Assembly (NCBI RefSeq): GCF_019355395.1
Contig: NZ_CP048829.1
Location: forward strand, 2,769,001-2,833,000
Source: Chordicoccus furentiruminis
GTDB taxonomy: Bacteria; Bacillota; Clostridia; Lachnospirales; Lachnospiraceae
Reading direction: 5' to 3'
Length of the DNA stretch: 64,000 nt
Both the position numbers and the translations under genes were made by a program. Under the pieces are notes generated by a model. That model worked only from the letters and a program-made list of their open reading frames with translations. It did not search any database and was not told the DNA's origin. Position 1 is the first letter of the stretch. The number at the start of each line of letters is the position of its first letter. Shown here piece by piece: positions 27,168 to 35,700 of this stretch.

Positions 27168-27190
27168 TGCTATATAGTCAGATTATAGCA
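27168..27190 (-). promoter_or_regulatory. Extended -10 promoter of the CarD-like gene within an inverted repeat
   Basis: The minus strand reads TGC-TATAAT here. The plus strand carries TGCTATA, nine bases, then TATAGCA, so the -10 box lies in a 7-bp dyad that could bind a regulator or act in both directions. Confidence 0.5.
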
Positions 27191-27607
27191 TAAATTTCAG
27201 AAATTTTCCAGCCGTGCAGGAGGTGCAACGTAAAGTGAAGGGCATCAGAGAAAGACACCGCGATTGTTCTGACAGCTTTTCCCGGGGTTGGCGCTTCCTC
27301 TGCAGATGCAGGTCCCGGCCGGCAAACGGGTGCCGGGGAGCCGGATCCGACGGCACCGCAGATGAAACGGCGGAATATGGGACGGATCCGGATGCAGGGG
27401 ATGGTCTTCAGAAACAGAATGGACTCGCGGACGGAGGCGCACAGAAGCAATCGGCGTGCAAAGACGCACAGAAGGGCCGCGCGCTTCGTCCGTCTGACGA
27501 TGCGCGCGGCCCTTCTGCAGTGATGCCGGCAGTCTGAGCGGCGAACCGCGCATTCTGCCCTTTTTCCAACGGTTCGCGGATTGTTCTTCCGCCTGAACCA
27601 CTTCTGA
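27191..27607. other. Non-coding gap between the carD-like gene and glgD
   Basis: No reading frame on either strand has a ribosome site or recognisable protein. The only clear structure is the large hairpin at 27469-27517. Confidence 0.6.
27469..27517 (-). terminator. Large hairpin downstream of glgD
   Basis: CAGAAGGGCCGCGCGC (27469-27484) pairs perfectly with GCGCGCGGCCCTTCTG (27502-27517). The loop contains a further CGTC/GACG pair. It is the probable end of the glgCD transcript, although the T-tract after it is weak. Confidence 0.65.
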
Positions 27608-28723
27608 TTACAGTGTATCGTTCCGTTTCACGTAGCCGGGGTGATCCGGATCGGCAGCAACCTCTTTCGCGTGGATGATCTTCGCCCATTTGTCCACGAC
27701 TTCGTTCTCGATCCTGACGTTCTCACCGATTTCCGCATAGGAGAGAATGACGCTGTTCCGGATGACCGCGCCCTTGCCTACATGGATGCCACGGCCGAGA
27801 ACGGAGTTTTCGATCGTACCTTCGATCGTGCAGCCGTTGGAAACGAGGCTTCCCTTCGCGGACGCGCCCTCGAAGAACTGGGCCGGGCAGGAATCCGTCG
27901 TTCTGGTGTAGACCGGCCAGGACGGATCAAACAGACTGGCCGCGTTTTTCTGATCGATCAGCGCGAGATTCGCGTCGTAGTAGCTGCGGAAGTCCGTGAT
28001 GGCAGCCATAAATCCCTTGTGCGGAATCGCGCGGACATCGAGTTCATCGCAGGAGAGAGAGAGCATCTGGGAAAGCGTGTACATGGAGGAGAGCCGCTTC
28101 GCCCGTGCGATCAGTGCCAGCAGCACCTCCTTCTTCATCACATAGGTGTCGAGGAAGATGTTCCGGCCCTTCTCATTGCCCATGTTGATCTCGATCGCGG
28201 AGACACCCTTCTGGCGGTTGATATTCAGCGTTCTGCATCCGAGATAATGCTCGTTGGCGTCGTCCACTCTCTGGAAGAGAAGGGAGACATCCGCGCCGCT
28301 TTCGATATGCTGGCTGAGCAGTTCGTCGTAATGTTCCGTATAGATGAAGTTGCTGGGCGCAACGATGACATACTCCTCCGTCGTCCGCTCAATGTGCTCA
28401 AGGTTCTCGTAGAACGCGGCGATATCCGTGTTGTAGATGCGGTTGACAGAGCCCGCATCATGGAACAGCAGCTGCAGCTTGCCGCGCTTGGAGTTGATAT
28501 TGTAGAGACGGCCGGACCCCAGATGCTCGGTCAGGGAACGGGGATTGCCGCTGGTGTAGACGAAGATATGCTCAATACCGCTGTTGCTCATGCTGGAGAT
28601 CGGGAAGTCGATGATGCGGTACCGGCCGACAAAGGAGAAGGCGGCGATAGGACGGTAATCCTGCAGCCCCTCCACATAGTACCGGTTCGACGGCGATGTG
28701 ATGATTCCGAATGCTTTTGCCAT
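27608..28723 (-). CDS. glgD: GlgD, regulatory-type ADP-glucose pyrophosphorylase subunit
   Basis: A 371-residue nucleotidyltransferase homologue found beside GlgC in Firmicutes, where it modulates the catalytic subunit. It keeps the Rossmann-like N-terminal domain (GRYRIIDFPISS) and the C-terminal left-handed beta-helix repeats (NSVLGRGIHVGKGAVIRNSVI). It lacks the GGRGxRL pyrophosphorylase loop, which reads ITSPSNRYY here. It begins two bases after glgC, so expression is coupled. Role: glycogen synthesis in the cytoplasm. Confidence 0.94.
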   Translation of the reverse strand: MAKAFGIITSPSNRYYVEGLQDYRPIAAFSFVGRYRIIDFPISSMSNSGIEHIFVYTSGNPRSLTEHLGSGRLYNINSKRGKLQLLFHDAGSVNRIYNTDIAAFYENLEHIERTTEEYVIVAPSNFIYTEHYDELLSQHIESGADVSLLFQRVDDANEHYLGCRTLNINRQKGVSAIEINMGNEKGRNIFLDTYVMKKEVLLALIARAKRLSSMYTLSQMLSLSCDELDVRAIPHKGFMAAITDFRSYYDANLALIDQKNAASLFDPSWPVYTRTTDSCPAQFFEGASAKGSLVSNGCTIEGTIENSVLGRGIHVGKGAVIRNSVILSYAEIGENVRIENEVVDKWAKIIHAKEVAADPDHPGYVKRNDTL

Positions 28724-28725
28724 GC

Positions 28726-29865
28726 TTACTCAACCCCCTTTACGCGCTTTGCGACCAGTTCGATATCCTTGCTGTCCTCGCTGCCGACGACAGCCCCCTT
28801 GCCGATCGTGACGCCGCCCGCGACGAGCGCGCGTGTGACGACAGCGCCTTCTTCCACCACGGCGCCCGGCATCAGTACCGTGTCGCGGACAACCGCGCCG
28901 GCCTTGACCGTTGTTCCGGTAAAGAGCACCGAGTGGTGAATCTCGCCTTCCACCGAGCACCCCTGCGTGATATAGGCGCAGTTCACCGAGGCTTCTGGCC
29001 CGAAATAGGCGGGCAGAGTGGAGGCGTCGTCCGTGTAGATCTTCCAGCTGTTGTCGTTCATGTTGAGACCGCTGTTCTTGCTCAGAAGATCCATGTTGGC
29101 CTCCCAGAGGGAGTTGACGGTTCCCACGTCCTTCCAGTAGCCTTCGAAGCGGTAGGCGACCAGCTTGCGGCCGGCTTTCAGGTACGCCGGAATGACATCG
29201 TTGCCGAAGTCGTGGGAGGAATCCGGATCCTTCATGTCCGCCAGCAGCGCTTTGCGCAGCGTTTTCCAGGTGAAGATATAGATCCCCATCGAGGCGAGAT
29301 TGCTCTTCGGATTCTTCGGCTTCTCCTGAAACTCGGTGATCCGTCCGGTCTCATCGGTGAACATCAGACCGAACCGGGATGCCTCCTCCCAGGGAACCGG
29401 ACGGACGGCCACTGTCAGGTCGGCGTTCTGTTCCTTATGGCAGCTGAGCATCTCATCGTAGTTCATCTTGTAAATGTGATCGCCCGAGAGCACCAGAAGA
29501 TACTCCGGATTGTAATTATCGATGAAGTCGATGTTCTGGGAGATCGCGTCGGCCGTGCCGCGGTACACGTTGAAGCCTTCCTCCGCCTTTTCGCGGGGCG
29601 GCAGCACAAAGACGCCGCTGTCCTTTGTATCGAGACCCCAGCGGCGGCTGACCGCAACGTAGCTGTTCAGCAGCACCGACTCGTACTGCGTCAGCACGCC
29701 GACAATGTTGATGCCGCTGTTGGCGCAGTTGCTCAGCGGAAAATCGATGATCCGGTATTTCCCTCCGAAGGAGACAGCCGGCTTCGCCACCTTGTTCGTC
29801 AGCTCCTTCAGCCGGCTTCCCCTTCCGCCGGCCAGAATCATTGCTAACATCTGGTTCTGACTCAT
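28726..29865 (-). CDS. glgC: Glucose-1-phosphate adenylyltransferase GlgC
   Basis: A 379-residue enzyme making ADP-glucose from glucose-1-phosphate and ATP, the committed step of glycogen synthesis. ATG 29865 follows AAGGAGGGT. The nucleotide loop [13 protein letters not shown], the substrate motif [10 protein letters not shown], and FQEKPKNP with its glucose-1-phosphate Lys are intact. Beta-helix repeats fill the C terminus. First gene of the glgCD operon, with a good promoter and a nearby palindrome. No glycogen synthase or branching enzyme gene is in the window. Confidence 0.96.
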   Translation of the reverse strand: MSQNQMLAMILAGGRGSRLKELTNKVAKPAVSFGGKYRIIDFPLSNCANSGINIVGVLTQYESVLLNSYVAVSRRWGLDTKDSGVFVLPPREKAEEGFNVYRGTADAISQNIDFIDNYNPEYLLVLSGDHIYKMNYDEMLSCHKEQNADLTVAVRPVPWEEASRFGLMFTDETGRITEFQEKPKNPKSNLASMGIYIFTWKTLRKALLADMKDPDSSHDFGNDVIPAYLKAGRKLVAYRFEGYWKDVGTVNSLWEANMDLLSKNSGLNMNDNSWKIYTDDASTLPAYFGPEASVNCAYITQGCSVEGEIHHSVLFTGTTVKAGAVVRDTVLMPGAVVEEGAVVTRALVAGGVTIGKGAVVGSEDSKDIELVAKRVKGVE

Positions 29866-29954
29866 ATCAACCCTCCTTAAATGTCCTTCCCGGCCGCGCG
29901 CCCTGCCATACGATGCCGCCGGAAACTGGTGAAACGGCCGAAAACTCTTCATTA

Positions 29955-29983
29955 ATTATACCTTTGCTGGTTGTATTGCACAA
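29955..29983 (-). promoter_or_regulatory. Promoter of glgCD
   Basis: On the minus strand TTGTGC (29983-29978), a 17-base spacer and TATAAT (29960-29955), about 90 bases before the glgC start. Confidence 0.75.
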
Positions 29984-29991
29984 GGCGGAAT

Positions 29992-30009
29992 GAACGTTTT
30001 CAAACGTTC
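29992..30009. promoter_or_regulatory. Palindromic operator-like site upstream of the glgC promoter
   Basis: GAACGTTT-TC-AAACGTTC is a perfect 8-bp dyad nine bases upstream of the -35 box. The half-sites recall LacI-family operators. The regulator is not identifiable here. Confidence 0.5.
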
Positions 30010-30150
30010 TTACTGAAGTTTTACCATTGTAGTATAAAAAGTAAAAACGTATCGAAACCATCCGCCGGACGGCTCTCTGTATTCCGGGAGATGCATGCCG
30101 CACCGCGGCGCGTCCGGATCGGAACAAACGAATTCGGACGGAGACTCTGT

Positions 30151-30179
30151 TTGACATAAGAAGCGATGCATGCTAGGAT
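30151..30179 (+). promoter_or_regulatory. Strong promoter of the lysine-riboswitch transporter operon
   Basis: TTGACA (30151-30156), a 17-base spacer ending TGC, and TAGGAT (30174-30179). The transcript would start near 30187 and have a leader of about 340 bases. Confidence 0.85.
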
Positions 30180-30235
30180 ATCGTCATGATCCGGGCAATG
30201 CCGCCGCACCGCCCGGGTGACAATCGTTTCCGAAG

Positions 30236-30397
30236 GATAGAGGCGCGGGTCTCATCAGTACGGTTTTCCGCAGACGAACCGGAAGAAAACCGGAAAGGGT
30301 GATCCGCCGAAGCGGAGGGAAGAGCGGTTCGGCTCCGACCCCGGCTGGGACGTATGCGGAAGACGCTGCGGACTGTCACATTTTGTGGAGAGCTATC
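30236..30397 (+). promoter_or_regulatory. Lysine riboswitch (L-box)
   Basis: Core L-box motifs occur in order: AGAGGCGCGGGT, CAGTA, AAGGGTGATCCGCCGAAG, GGCTGGG and CTGTCAC. GATAG (30236-30240) and CTATC (30393-30397) close helix P1. An intrinsic terminator follows 37 bases later. Known L-boxes bind lysine and stop transcription of lysine uptake or synthesis genes. This one sits upstream of an amino-acid ABC transporter, so the transporter probably carries lysine. Confidence 0.9.
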
Positions 30398-30433
30398 ATG
30401 AGAACTCATACCATGGATTGCATGCGCTGTGAT

Positions 30434-30466
30434 CGTCCCATGAGACTGCCTCACGGGACGGTTTTT
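30434..30466 (+). terminator. Riboswitch expression-platform terminator
   Basis: CGTCCCATGAG and CTCACGGGACG (one A-C mismatch) pair around ACTGC and are followed by GTTTTT. It is the off-state terminator of the lysine riboswitch. Confidence 0.85.
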
Positions 30467-30525
30467 CTGTATTCCGGATTCTTTACGGGCCGGGCATGGG
30501 CGCGGCGGAGAAAGAGAGAGCTGGT

Positions 30526-31428
30526 ATGAAAAGAAGAATGATGGCTCTGGCAATGGCCGCGGTGATGGCGGCCGGCATGACGGCTGCTTCGGTTCCGGCC
30601 GCAAGTACGGTTTCAAGCGCGGCGGAGAGCGCGTCCGGCGCGGAGGAAGTGCAGTCCGGTGCGACCGGCGTCGAGGATGGCACGCTCTCCATCGCGATGG
30701 AGTGCGCATACGCGCCGTACAACTGGGCCCAGCCGACGGATGACAACGGCGCGGTGCCGATCGTGGATTCCAATGAGTACGCCAACGGCTACGACATCAT
30801 GATGGCGAAGAAGATCTGCGATGCCTACGGCTGGAAGCTGGAAGTGCATCAGCTTGACTGGGATTCGCTGGTTCCTGCGGTGCAGTCCGGTCAGGTGGAC
30901 GCGGTCATCGCCGGACAGTCCATGACAAAGGAACGCGCGGAGCAGGTGGATTTCGCCGGCCCGTATCTCTATGCCTCCATCGTCTGTCTCGTGAAATCGG
31001 ACAGTAAGTTTGCGGACGCCAAGGGAAAGTCGGACCTCTCCGGCGGCACCTGCACGTCGCAGCAGGGTACGATCTGGTATGACAAGTGTCTGCCGCAGAT
31101 CAAGGGCGCAAAGGTTCAGGAAGCGGCGGAGTCCGCGCCGGCGATGCTGATGGCACTGGAGACCGGCACGGTTGATTTCGTCTGCACGGATATGCCGACG
31201 GCCGAGGGCGCTCTTGTGGCGTACCCGGATCTGAAGATTCTGGATTTTTCCTCCGGCAGTGATGACTTCAAGGTTTCCGATGAAGACGTGAACATCGGAA
31301 TCTCCGTCCGTAAGGGCAACGTGGAACTGAAGAACAAGATCAACGATGTGGTCGGAAAGATGACGAAGGACGACTTCAACAAGATGATGTCCGATGCAAC
31401 GAAGATTCAGCCGCTGAGCGAAAGCTGA
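30526..31428 (+). CDS. Lysine-type amino-acid ABC transporter substrate-binding protein
   Basis: A 300-residue extracytoplasmic solute-binding protein of family 3. ATG 30526 starts a basic-hydrophobic signal peptide (MKRRMMALAMAAVMAAGMTA) with no lipobox Cys. The mature part has the family motifs GYDIMMAKKICDAYGW, QVDAVIAGQSMTKERAEQVDFAGPY and TVDFVCTDMP. The lysine riboswitch upstream makes lysine (or a related basic amino acid) the likely ligand. First gene of the transporter set. Confidence 0.9.
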   Translation: MKRRMMALAMAAVMAAGMTAASVPAASTVSSAAESASGAEEVQSGATGVEDGTLSIAMECAYAPYNWAQPTDDNGAVPIVDSNEYANGYDIMMAKKICDAYGWKLEVHQLDWDSLVPAVQSGQVDAVIAGQSMTKERAEQVDFAGPYLYASIVCLVKSDSKFADAKGKSDLSGGTCTSQQGTIWYDKCLPQIKGAKVQEAAESAPAMLMALETGTVDFVCTDMPTAEGALVAYPDLKILDFSSGSDDFKVSDEDVNIGISVRKGNVELKNKINDVVGKMTKDDFNKMMSDATKIQPLSES

Positions 31429-31452
31429 AAACGGCCGGGGCCGCCTTCCCGC

Positions 31453-31483
31453 ATCGGCGGGAAGGCGGTATGACAGGGCGGCG
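31453..31483 (+). terminator. Hairpin after the binding-protein gene
   Basis: CCGCCTTCCCGC and GCGGGAAGGCGG form a 12-bp stem around ATCG. No T-run. It probably protects the binding-protein message and gives that protein in excess over the permease. Confidence 0.6.
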
Positions 31484-31549
31484 GAAAAAACCGCTCTGCG
31501 GATATGCCGCGGGCAGACGGCTTAGCAGTACGCCTGCCCGGCGGCGGAA

Positions 31550-31580
31550 GACTCCCGGATCCGTTCGGGAGTCCGTTTTA
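31550..31580 (+). terminator. Second intergenic hairpin with T-rich tail
   Basis: GACTCCCG and CGGGAGTC pair around GATCCGTT and are followed by CGTTTTA, a weak intrinsic terminator between the binding-protein and permease genes. Confidence 0.6.
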
Positions 31581-31615
31581 TCTCTTGGACAAATGCAGCA
31601 GATGGGAGCGTTATC

Positions 31616-32449
31616 ATGGAGAGATTCACCCAGCTGGCTTCCGATATGGGAAAGCTCTGGAGCAAATACGCAGGCATGTATATGCAGGGCGTGGTCAACA
31701 CGCTGGTGCTGGCGCTGGTGGCGACCGCCATTGGATGCGCCATCGGATTTCTGTGCGGTATCCTGACCACGATTCCGGTGGCGCGGACGGACTCGCCGGT
31801 TAAAAAATTCTTTCTCGGACTGATCCGTGTGGTCATCCGTATCTATGTCGAAGTCTTCCGCGGCACCCCGATGATCCTTCAGGCCGTCTTTATTTACTAC
31901 GGACTTCCGTACTTTTCCGGGAACGCGGTGCAGTTCACGAACAAGTGGGCGGTTGCGATTCTCGTCGTCTCCATCAACACGGGCGCGTATATGGCCGAGT
32001 CGGTCCGGGGCGGCATTATTTCGGTGGATCCGGGACAGAGCGAGGGCGCGATGGCAATCGGCATGACCCACTGGCAGACGATGACCTCCGTGGTGCTTCC
32101 TCAGGCGATCCGCAACATCATGCCTCAGATCGGAAACAATTACATCATCAATGTCAAGGATACATCGGTGATGTTCATCATCGGATTTGCGGATTTCTTC
32201 TCGATGCACAAGTCCATCTCCGGCGCGGTGTACGCGTACTTCCCGTCCGCCACCATCGAGATGATCGGATACCTGTGCATGACGCTGGCCGCCTCCCTCA
32301 TTCTGCGGAAGATCGAGAAGCGGATGGACGGAAAGAGCGACTACGAGCTCGTTCAGAAAGACGCTCTGACCGCCACGGCGGGCACCTACAGCTACGACGG
32401 AAGCGCGCGCCGCAATCCCAACCGGGAAGAGGAGGAACTGACAAAATGA
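31616..32449 (+). CDS. Amino-acid ABC transporter permease
   Basis: A 277-residue inner-membrane permease of the HisMQ family with about five helices. The EAA loop that contacts the ATPase reads [28 protein letters not shown] (key residues E, A, G). The N-terminal export-type motif [13 protein letters not shown] is typical of polar amino-acid permeases. It ends with an ATGA overlap into the ATPase gene. It should form a homodimer that imports lysine with the neighbouring proteins. Confidence 0.93.
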   Translation: MERFTQLASDMGKLWSKYAGMYMQGVVNTLVLALVATAIGCAIGFLCGILTTIPVARTDSPVKKFFLGLIRVVIRIYVEVFRGTPMILQAVFIYYGLPYFSGNAVQFTNKWAVAILVVSINTGAYMAESVRGGIISVDPGQSEGAMAIGMTHWQTMTSVVLPQAIRNIMPQIGNNYIINVKDTSVMFIIGFADFFSMHKSISGAVYAYFPSATIEMIGYLCMTLAASLILRKIEKRMDGKSDYELVQKDALTATAGTYSYDGSARRNPNREEEELTK

Positions 32450-33186
32450 GCGAGGAGATTCTGAAGATCCAGCATCTGTCGAAGAACTTCGGCAATCATG
32501 AGGTGCTGAGGGATATCGATTTCACGGTCCGGAAAGGTGACGTCACGACGATCATCGGCGCTTCCGGATCCGGAAAGTCCACGCTGCTCCGCTGCATCAA
32601 CCTTCTTGAGACGCCCACATCCGGCAACATCTTCTTCCATGACGTCAACGTGACCGCGGGCGGTATCCGTCCGCCGGAATATCGGGCGAAGGTAGGGATG
32701 GTCTTCCAGTCCTTCAACCTTTTCGAGAGTATGGATGTGCTGAAGAACTGCATGGTCGGTCAGGAAAAAGTTCTCCGTAGAAATGCAGCCGAGGCCCATC
32801 AGGTCGCGCTGGAATTCCTCCGCCATGTCGGCATGGAGGCTTACGTGAACGCCCGCCCCCGTCAGCTCTCCGGCGGACAGAAGCAGAGAGTCGCGATCGC
32901 CCGCGCCCTTGCGATGAATCCGGAGGTCCTGCTCTTCGATGAGCCGACCTCCGCGCTGGATCCGGAGATGGTGGGAGAGGTGCTGGACGTCATGAGCCGG
33001 CTTGCGAAGGAAGGGATGACCATGCTGGTGGTAACCCACGAGATGGCCTTCGCCCGGGAGGTCTCAAGTCAGGTCGTCTACATGAACAACGGTGTCATCT
33101 GCGAGCAGGGGACGCCGGACGAACTCTTTGATCATCCTCAGAAGACGGAAACGAAGGAGTTTCTGTCCCGCTTCCGGAGAGGATGA
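32446..33186 (+). CDS. Amino-acid ABC transporter ATP-binding protein
   Basis: A 246-residue cytoplasmic ATPase of the GlnQ/HisP type. Walker [11 protein letters not shown]-loop FQSFNLF, signature [15 protein letters not shown], Walker [12 protein letters not shown] and the switch His in VTHEM are all intact. Its ATG overlaps the permease stop by four bases. It completes the binding protein-permease-ATPase set under lysine riboswitch control. Confidence 0.95.
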   Translation: MSEEILKIQHLSKNFGNHEVLRDIDFTVRKGDVTTIIGASGSGKSTLLRCINLLETPTSGNIFFHDVNVTAGGIRPPEYRAKVGMVFQSFNLFESMDVLKNCMVGQEKVLRRNAAEAHQVALEFLRHVGMEAYVNARPRQLSGGQKQRVAIARALAMNPEVLLFDEPTSALDPEMVGEVLDVMSRLAKEGMTMLVVTHEMAFAREVSSQVVYMNNGVICEQGTPDELFDHPQKTETKEFLSRFRRG

Positions 33187-33254
33187 ATCGTGGAGCATCT
33201 TAAATGTTTGCCAGAAAATCGGTTGGCTTTCAGGAAGTTGTTTGGAAAGAGAAG

Positions 33255-33294
33255 CCGCGCCTGGGGGATCATTCCTTCGGGCGCGGATTTTTTT
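33255..33294 (+). terminator. Intrinsic terminator of the lysine transporter operon
   Basis: CCGCGCC (33255-33261) and GGCGCGG (33280-33286) pair and are followed by A and seven T residues. Confidence 0.8.
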
Positions 33295-33314
33295 CGGAAA
33301 AAGGAGAATCGGAA

Positions 33315-33788
33315 ATGACACAGTGTATCGGAACTGATCAGGCGGAGATCAGCAATTCGGAAATAATTCCCCAAATAGCAGAAAACTCAGATCCGTTGGA
33401 ACTGGAGCCGCTTTCTGTGAGGTTCTCAGTATGCAAGGTGACTGACTATTCTCGGATCGATATCTCACAGCCTTTTGTCTTTACCGGCAGTACAGACAAA
33501 GAGAAATCTCTTGTTTGCCCGACGGACATAGTGCCGGATCATACGACGGAACGGGACGACGGATGGAGGGGTTTTCGTATTTCAGGCCAGCTTGCATTTT
33601 CTCTGATCGGCATACTGGCGCGGATCACACAGGTACTGGCGGAAAACAAGATCGGCGTCTTCGCCGTCTCCACGTTCGATACAGACTATGTGCTGACAAA
33701 GGAAGCGAATTTTGAAAGAGCCGTCAGCGCATTGAGGGACGCAGGCTGCATCATCAGGGAAGCGCCTTCTCCATTTCCATCGCCGTGA
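33315..33788 (+). CDS. ACT-domain regulatory protein
   Basis: 157 residues. ATG 33315 follows AAGGAG and lies after the terminator, so an earlier start is excluded. The C-terminal ~65 residues (SGQLAFSLIGILARITQVLA, VFAVSTFDTDYVLTKE) are an ACT domain of the CASTOR/ACT-7 kind, which bind amino acids. The N-terminal part also has strand pairs and may be a degenerate ACT. It overlaps the SRAP gene tail-to-tail by 35 bases. Ligand unknown; its position next to an amino-acid transporter is suggestive only. Confidence 0.8.
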   Translation: MTQCIGTDQAEISNSEIIPQIAENSDPLELEPLSVRFSVCKVTDYSRIDISQPFVFTGSTDKEKSLVCPTDIVPDHTTERDDGWRGFRISGQLAFSLIGILARITQVLAENKIGVFAVSTFDTDYVLTKEANFERAVSALRDAGCIIREAPSPFPSP

Positions 33789-34395
33789 GTGACGCCTTCG
33801 CGATTTTCTCCGGATCCGCGTCAGGGCGGATCCAGTCATTGACAGCTTCGCGTGGAAGGATCACAGGCATCCGGTCGTGAATTTTCCGCAGCGTCTCAGA
33901 CGGCTCTCTGGTGAGGACAGTAAAAACAGGATAGCGGAGTCCATGCGCTTCTTCGATCCGGTACAGTCCGGCGAGAAAGGTTACGCTTTCGCCCCCGGGA
34001 CGGATCGCGTATTTCTGACCTGTCCGGATTTTTCCGTCTGCGTGTCTTATATGTTCCCATTCGAAGTAGCAGGATGCGGGGATCATGCACCGGTGCCTTC
34101 TCCAGTCCCCGGAAAAAGATTTTTTCGTCATCGCGCTCTCAATCCGTGCGTTTATGACCGGGCGAGTCAGTTCTCCGATGTGATATCCCCAGATCATCGG
34201 GAAAACAGCCTGCTTTCCGTCCCGGCCGGGCGCAATCACCGCCGCCATGTCCGTCGGACGGATTTCACCGCGGCATGCAGGATTCTTCCCCAGAATGTCA
34301 TGCATCCGGTTCGCGAGAGCGGAATCTCTTGCAGCTTTGATATACGAGTCCAGTTCATCGTCATCGGACCGGTCAACAAAAAATCTCGTGCACAT
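33754..34395 (-). CDS. SRAP-domain protein (YedK/HMCES family)
   Basis: A 213-residue protein that forms a thiazolidine crosslink with abasic sites in single-stranded DNA, shielding them during replication. The catalytic Cys is residue 2 (MCTRFF, once the initiator Met is removed). NARIES, PASCYFEW with the active Glu, and HDRMPVIL with the active His are intact. It is a stand-alone DNA-repair gene converging on the ACT gene. Confidence 0.92.
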   Translation of the reverse strand: MCTRFFVDRSDDDELDSYIKAARDSALANRMHDILGKNPACRGEIRPTDMAAVIAPGRDGKQAVFPMIWGYHIGELTRPVINARIESAMTKKSFSGDWRRHRCMIPASCYFEWEHIRHADGKIRTGQKYAIRPGGESVTFLAGLYRIEEAHGLRYPVFTVLTREPSETLRKIHDRMPVILPREAVNDWIRPDADPEKIAKASLTAMEMEKALP

Positions 34396-34422
34396 ATTCC
34401 TCCTGTCCTTATGCCGTGATCG

Positions 34423-35523
34423 TCATCGGGGCCATCTGTCTTCAGCGGACGGGAACGCCGGGAAAGGCTCATGAGGAAGCGTCTGGTACCAGTACGCGAC
34501 CGATGCGACGTCATCCTGCCGTTCAAAAAGTCCTCTGTATCCGACGCCGATCTGCTGGATCGTTACGCGGATGTCCCGGCTGAACGCAATCGGATCCTCG
34601 ATATGCCATCTGTAGAAGCCGCGCTGCGGCATGGTATCGTCGTTGTGGTAAGGATGGTGCTCGGTGTCATGGTTCGAATAATACGGGTAGCCGAGGTAAG
34701 GCGTGCAGTATTGCTGCTCGACCGTTTTTCCGTTTTCCTGCACCGCGAAACTCCATGAACCGCCGAAGTAGTCCTCTGTTCCGGTTCCGCAGATCGTCGG
34801 ATAGTCCCTGTCGCCGTCCAGATAGAACTTTACCTCGCCTTCCCCGTACCAGTACCGCTCGAGTGTCGTCAGCGCGAGATAGGTTCCGACGTACTGGCCT
34901 TTCCCTTTCACTCCGTCGAGAATGGTGTAATCGACACCCTTCTGCGTCAGCTTCTCTCTGCGCCACCGGGCGTGGAAGTACAGAACATCCTCAGGCAGAG
35001 ATTCAACCAGACTGTAATCAATCTGGTAGAAGAAGACCGGAATCGCGTTCCGGTGCTGGTTCTCCAGCTCGATCCGGGCGCTTTTCCGGAACGGCATCTG
35101 GAAATAACAGTTGAATCCCCGGCTTGGAACGACCGCGATCGGAAGCGAATTGACCATGCAGGTTCTTCCGAAGCCGCAGCAGAAGAAGTCGCCGAGCGGA
35201 ACCTCGACCGAAGGCGTTATGTCGCCGTCCCAGTAGAAGCGGAGCACCAGATCCCTCAGAACAAAGCAGTCGGCGTCGGTCGTCTTGTACGGAACGGTGA
35301 TCCAGATGTGGCGGATGATTCCGGGACCTTCGATCTTCGCGAGATCCACTCTTGCATGAGGCGGAATGTCGCGAAGACAGGGCGAACCCTTCCGCGAAGG
35401 TCCCAGCTCACTCGGTTTCATGCCGCCCATGCCTTTTTCGCCGGTTGGATTTTCGGCGTTGACGGACCGGCTCCGGAAATTCTGATTCAGAAAAAGCGAA
35501 CCAAGGGAAGTATACCCGTTCAT
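34423..35523 (-). CDS. GH172-family (DUF2961) glycoside hydrolase
   Basis: 366 residues. ATG 35523 is chosen for its AGGAG site and because MNGYTSLGSL opens typical members. Family motifs are GPGIIRHIWITV, DGDITPSVEVPLGDFF, and GTGTEDYFGGSW, which carries acidic active-site residues. Characterised relatives act on difructose anhydrides or arabinofuran-type linkages and form hexamers. There is no signal peptide, so the substrate is probably an imported oligosaccharide. No sugar transporter gene is adjacent. Confidence 0.88.
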   Translation of the reverse strand: MNGYTSLGSLFLNQNFRSRSVNAENPTGEKGMGGMKPSELGPSRKGSPCLRDIPPHARVDLAKIEGPGIIRHIWITVPYKTTDADCFVLRDLVLRFYWDGDITPSVEVPLGDFFCCGFGRTCMVNSLPIAVVPSRGFNCYFQMPFRKSARIELENQHRNAIPVFFYQIDYSLVESLPEDVLYFHARWRREKLTQKGVDYTILDGVKGKGQYVGTYLALTTLERYWYGEGEVKFYLDGDRDYPTICGTGTEDYFGGSWSFAVQENGKTVEQQYCTPYLGYPYYSNHDTEHHPYHNDDTMPQRGFYRWHIEDPIAFSRDIRVTIQQIGVGYRGLFERQDDVASVAYWYQTLPHEPFPAFPSAEDRWPR

Positions 35524-35700
35524 GTCTTCTCCTTTCAATGCTCCGGCTTAGGCCGGAAAATACATACTCTCATTGTGCCATGCAGCGGACCGGATGAAAA
35601 GGATAATCGGAATTTTCGAACGGCGACGTCTCCGATCGGAGCGGGCTGGAAAAAACGGCTCGGCGAGGATTGCAGGAGACGACAGTAACACCGTTCACGA

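Noticed and set aside
27214-27537. Possible 107-codon gene in the gap before glgD
   Set aside because: Low-complexity composition, no ribosome site, and it reads through a large terminator-like hairpin.
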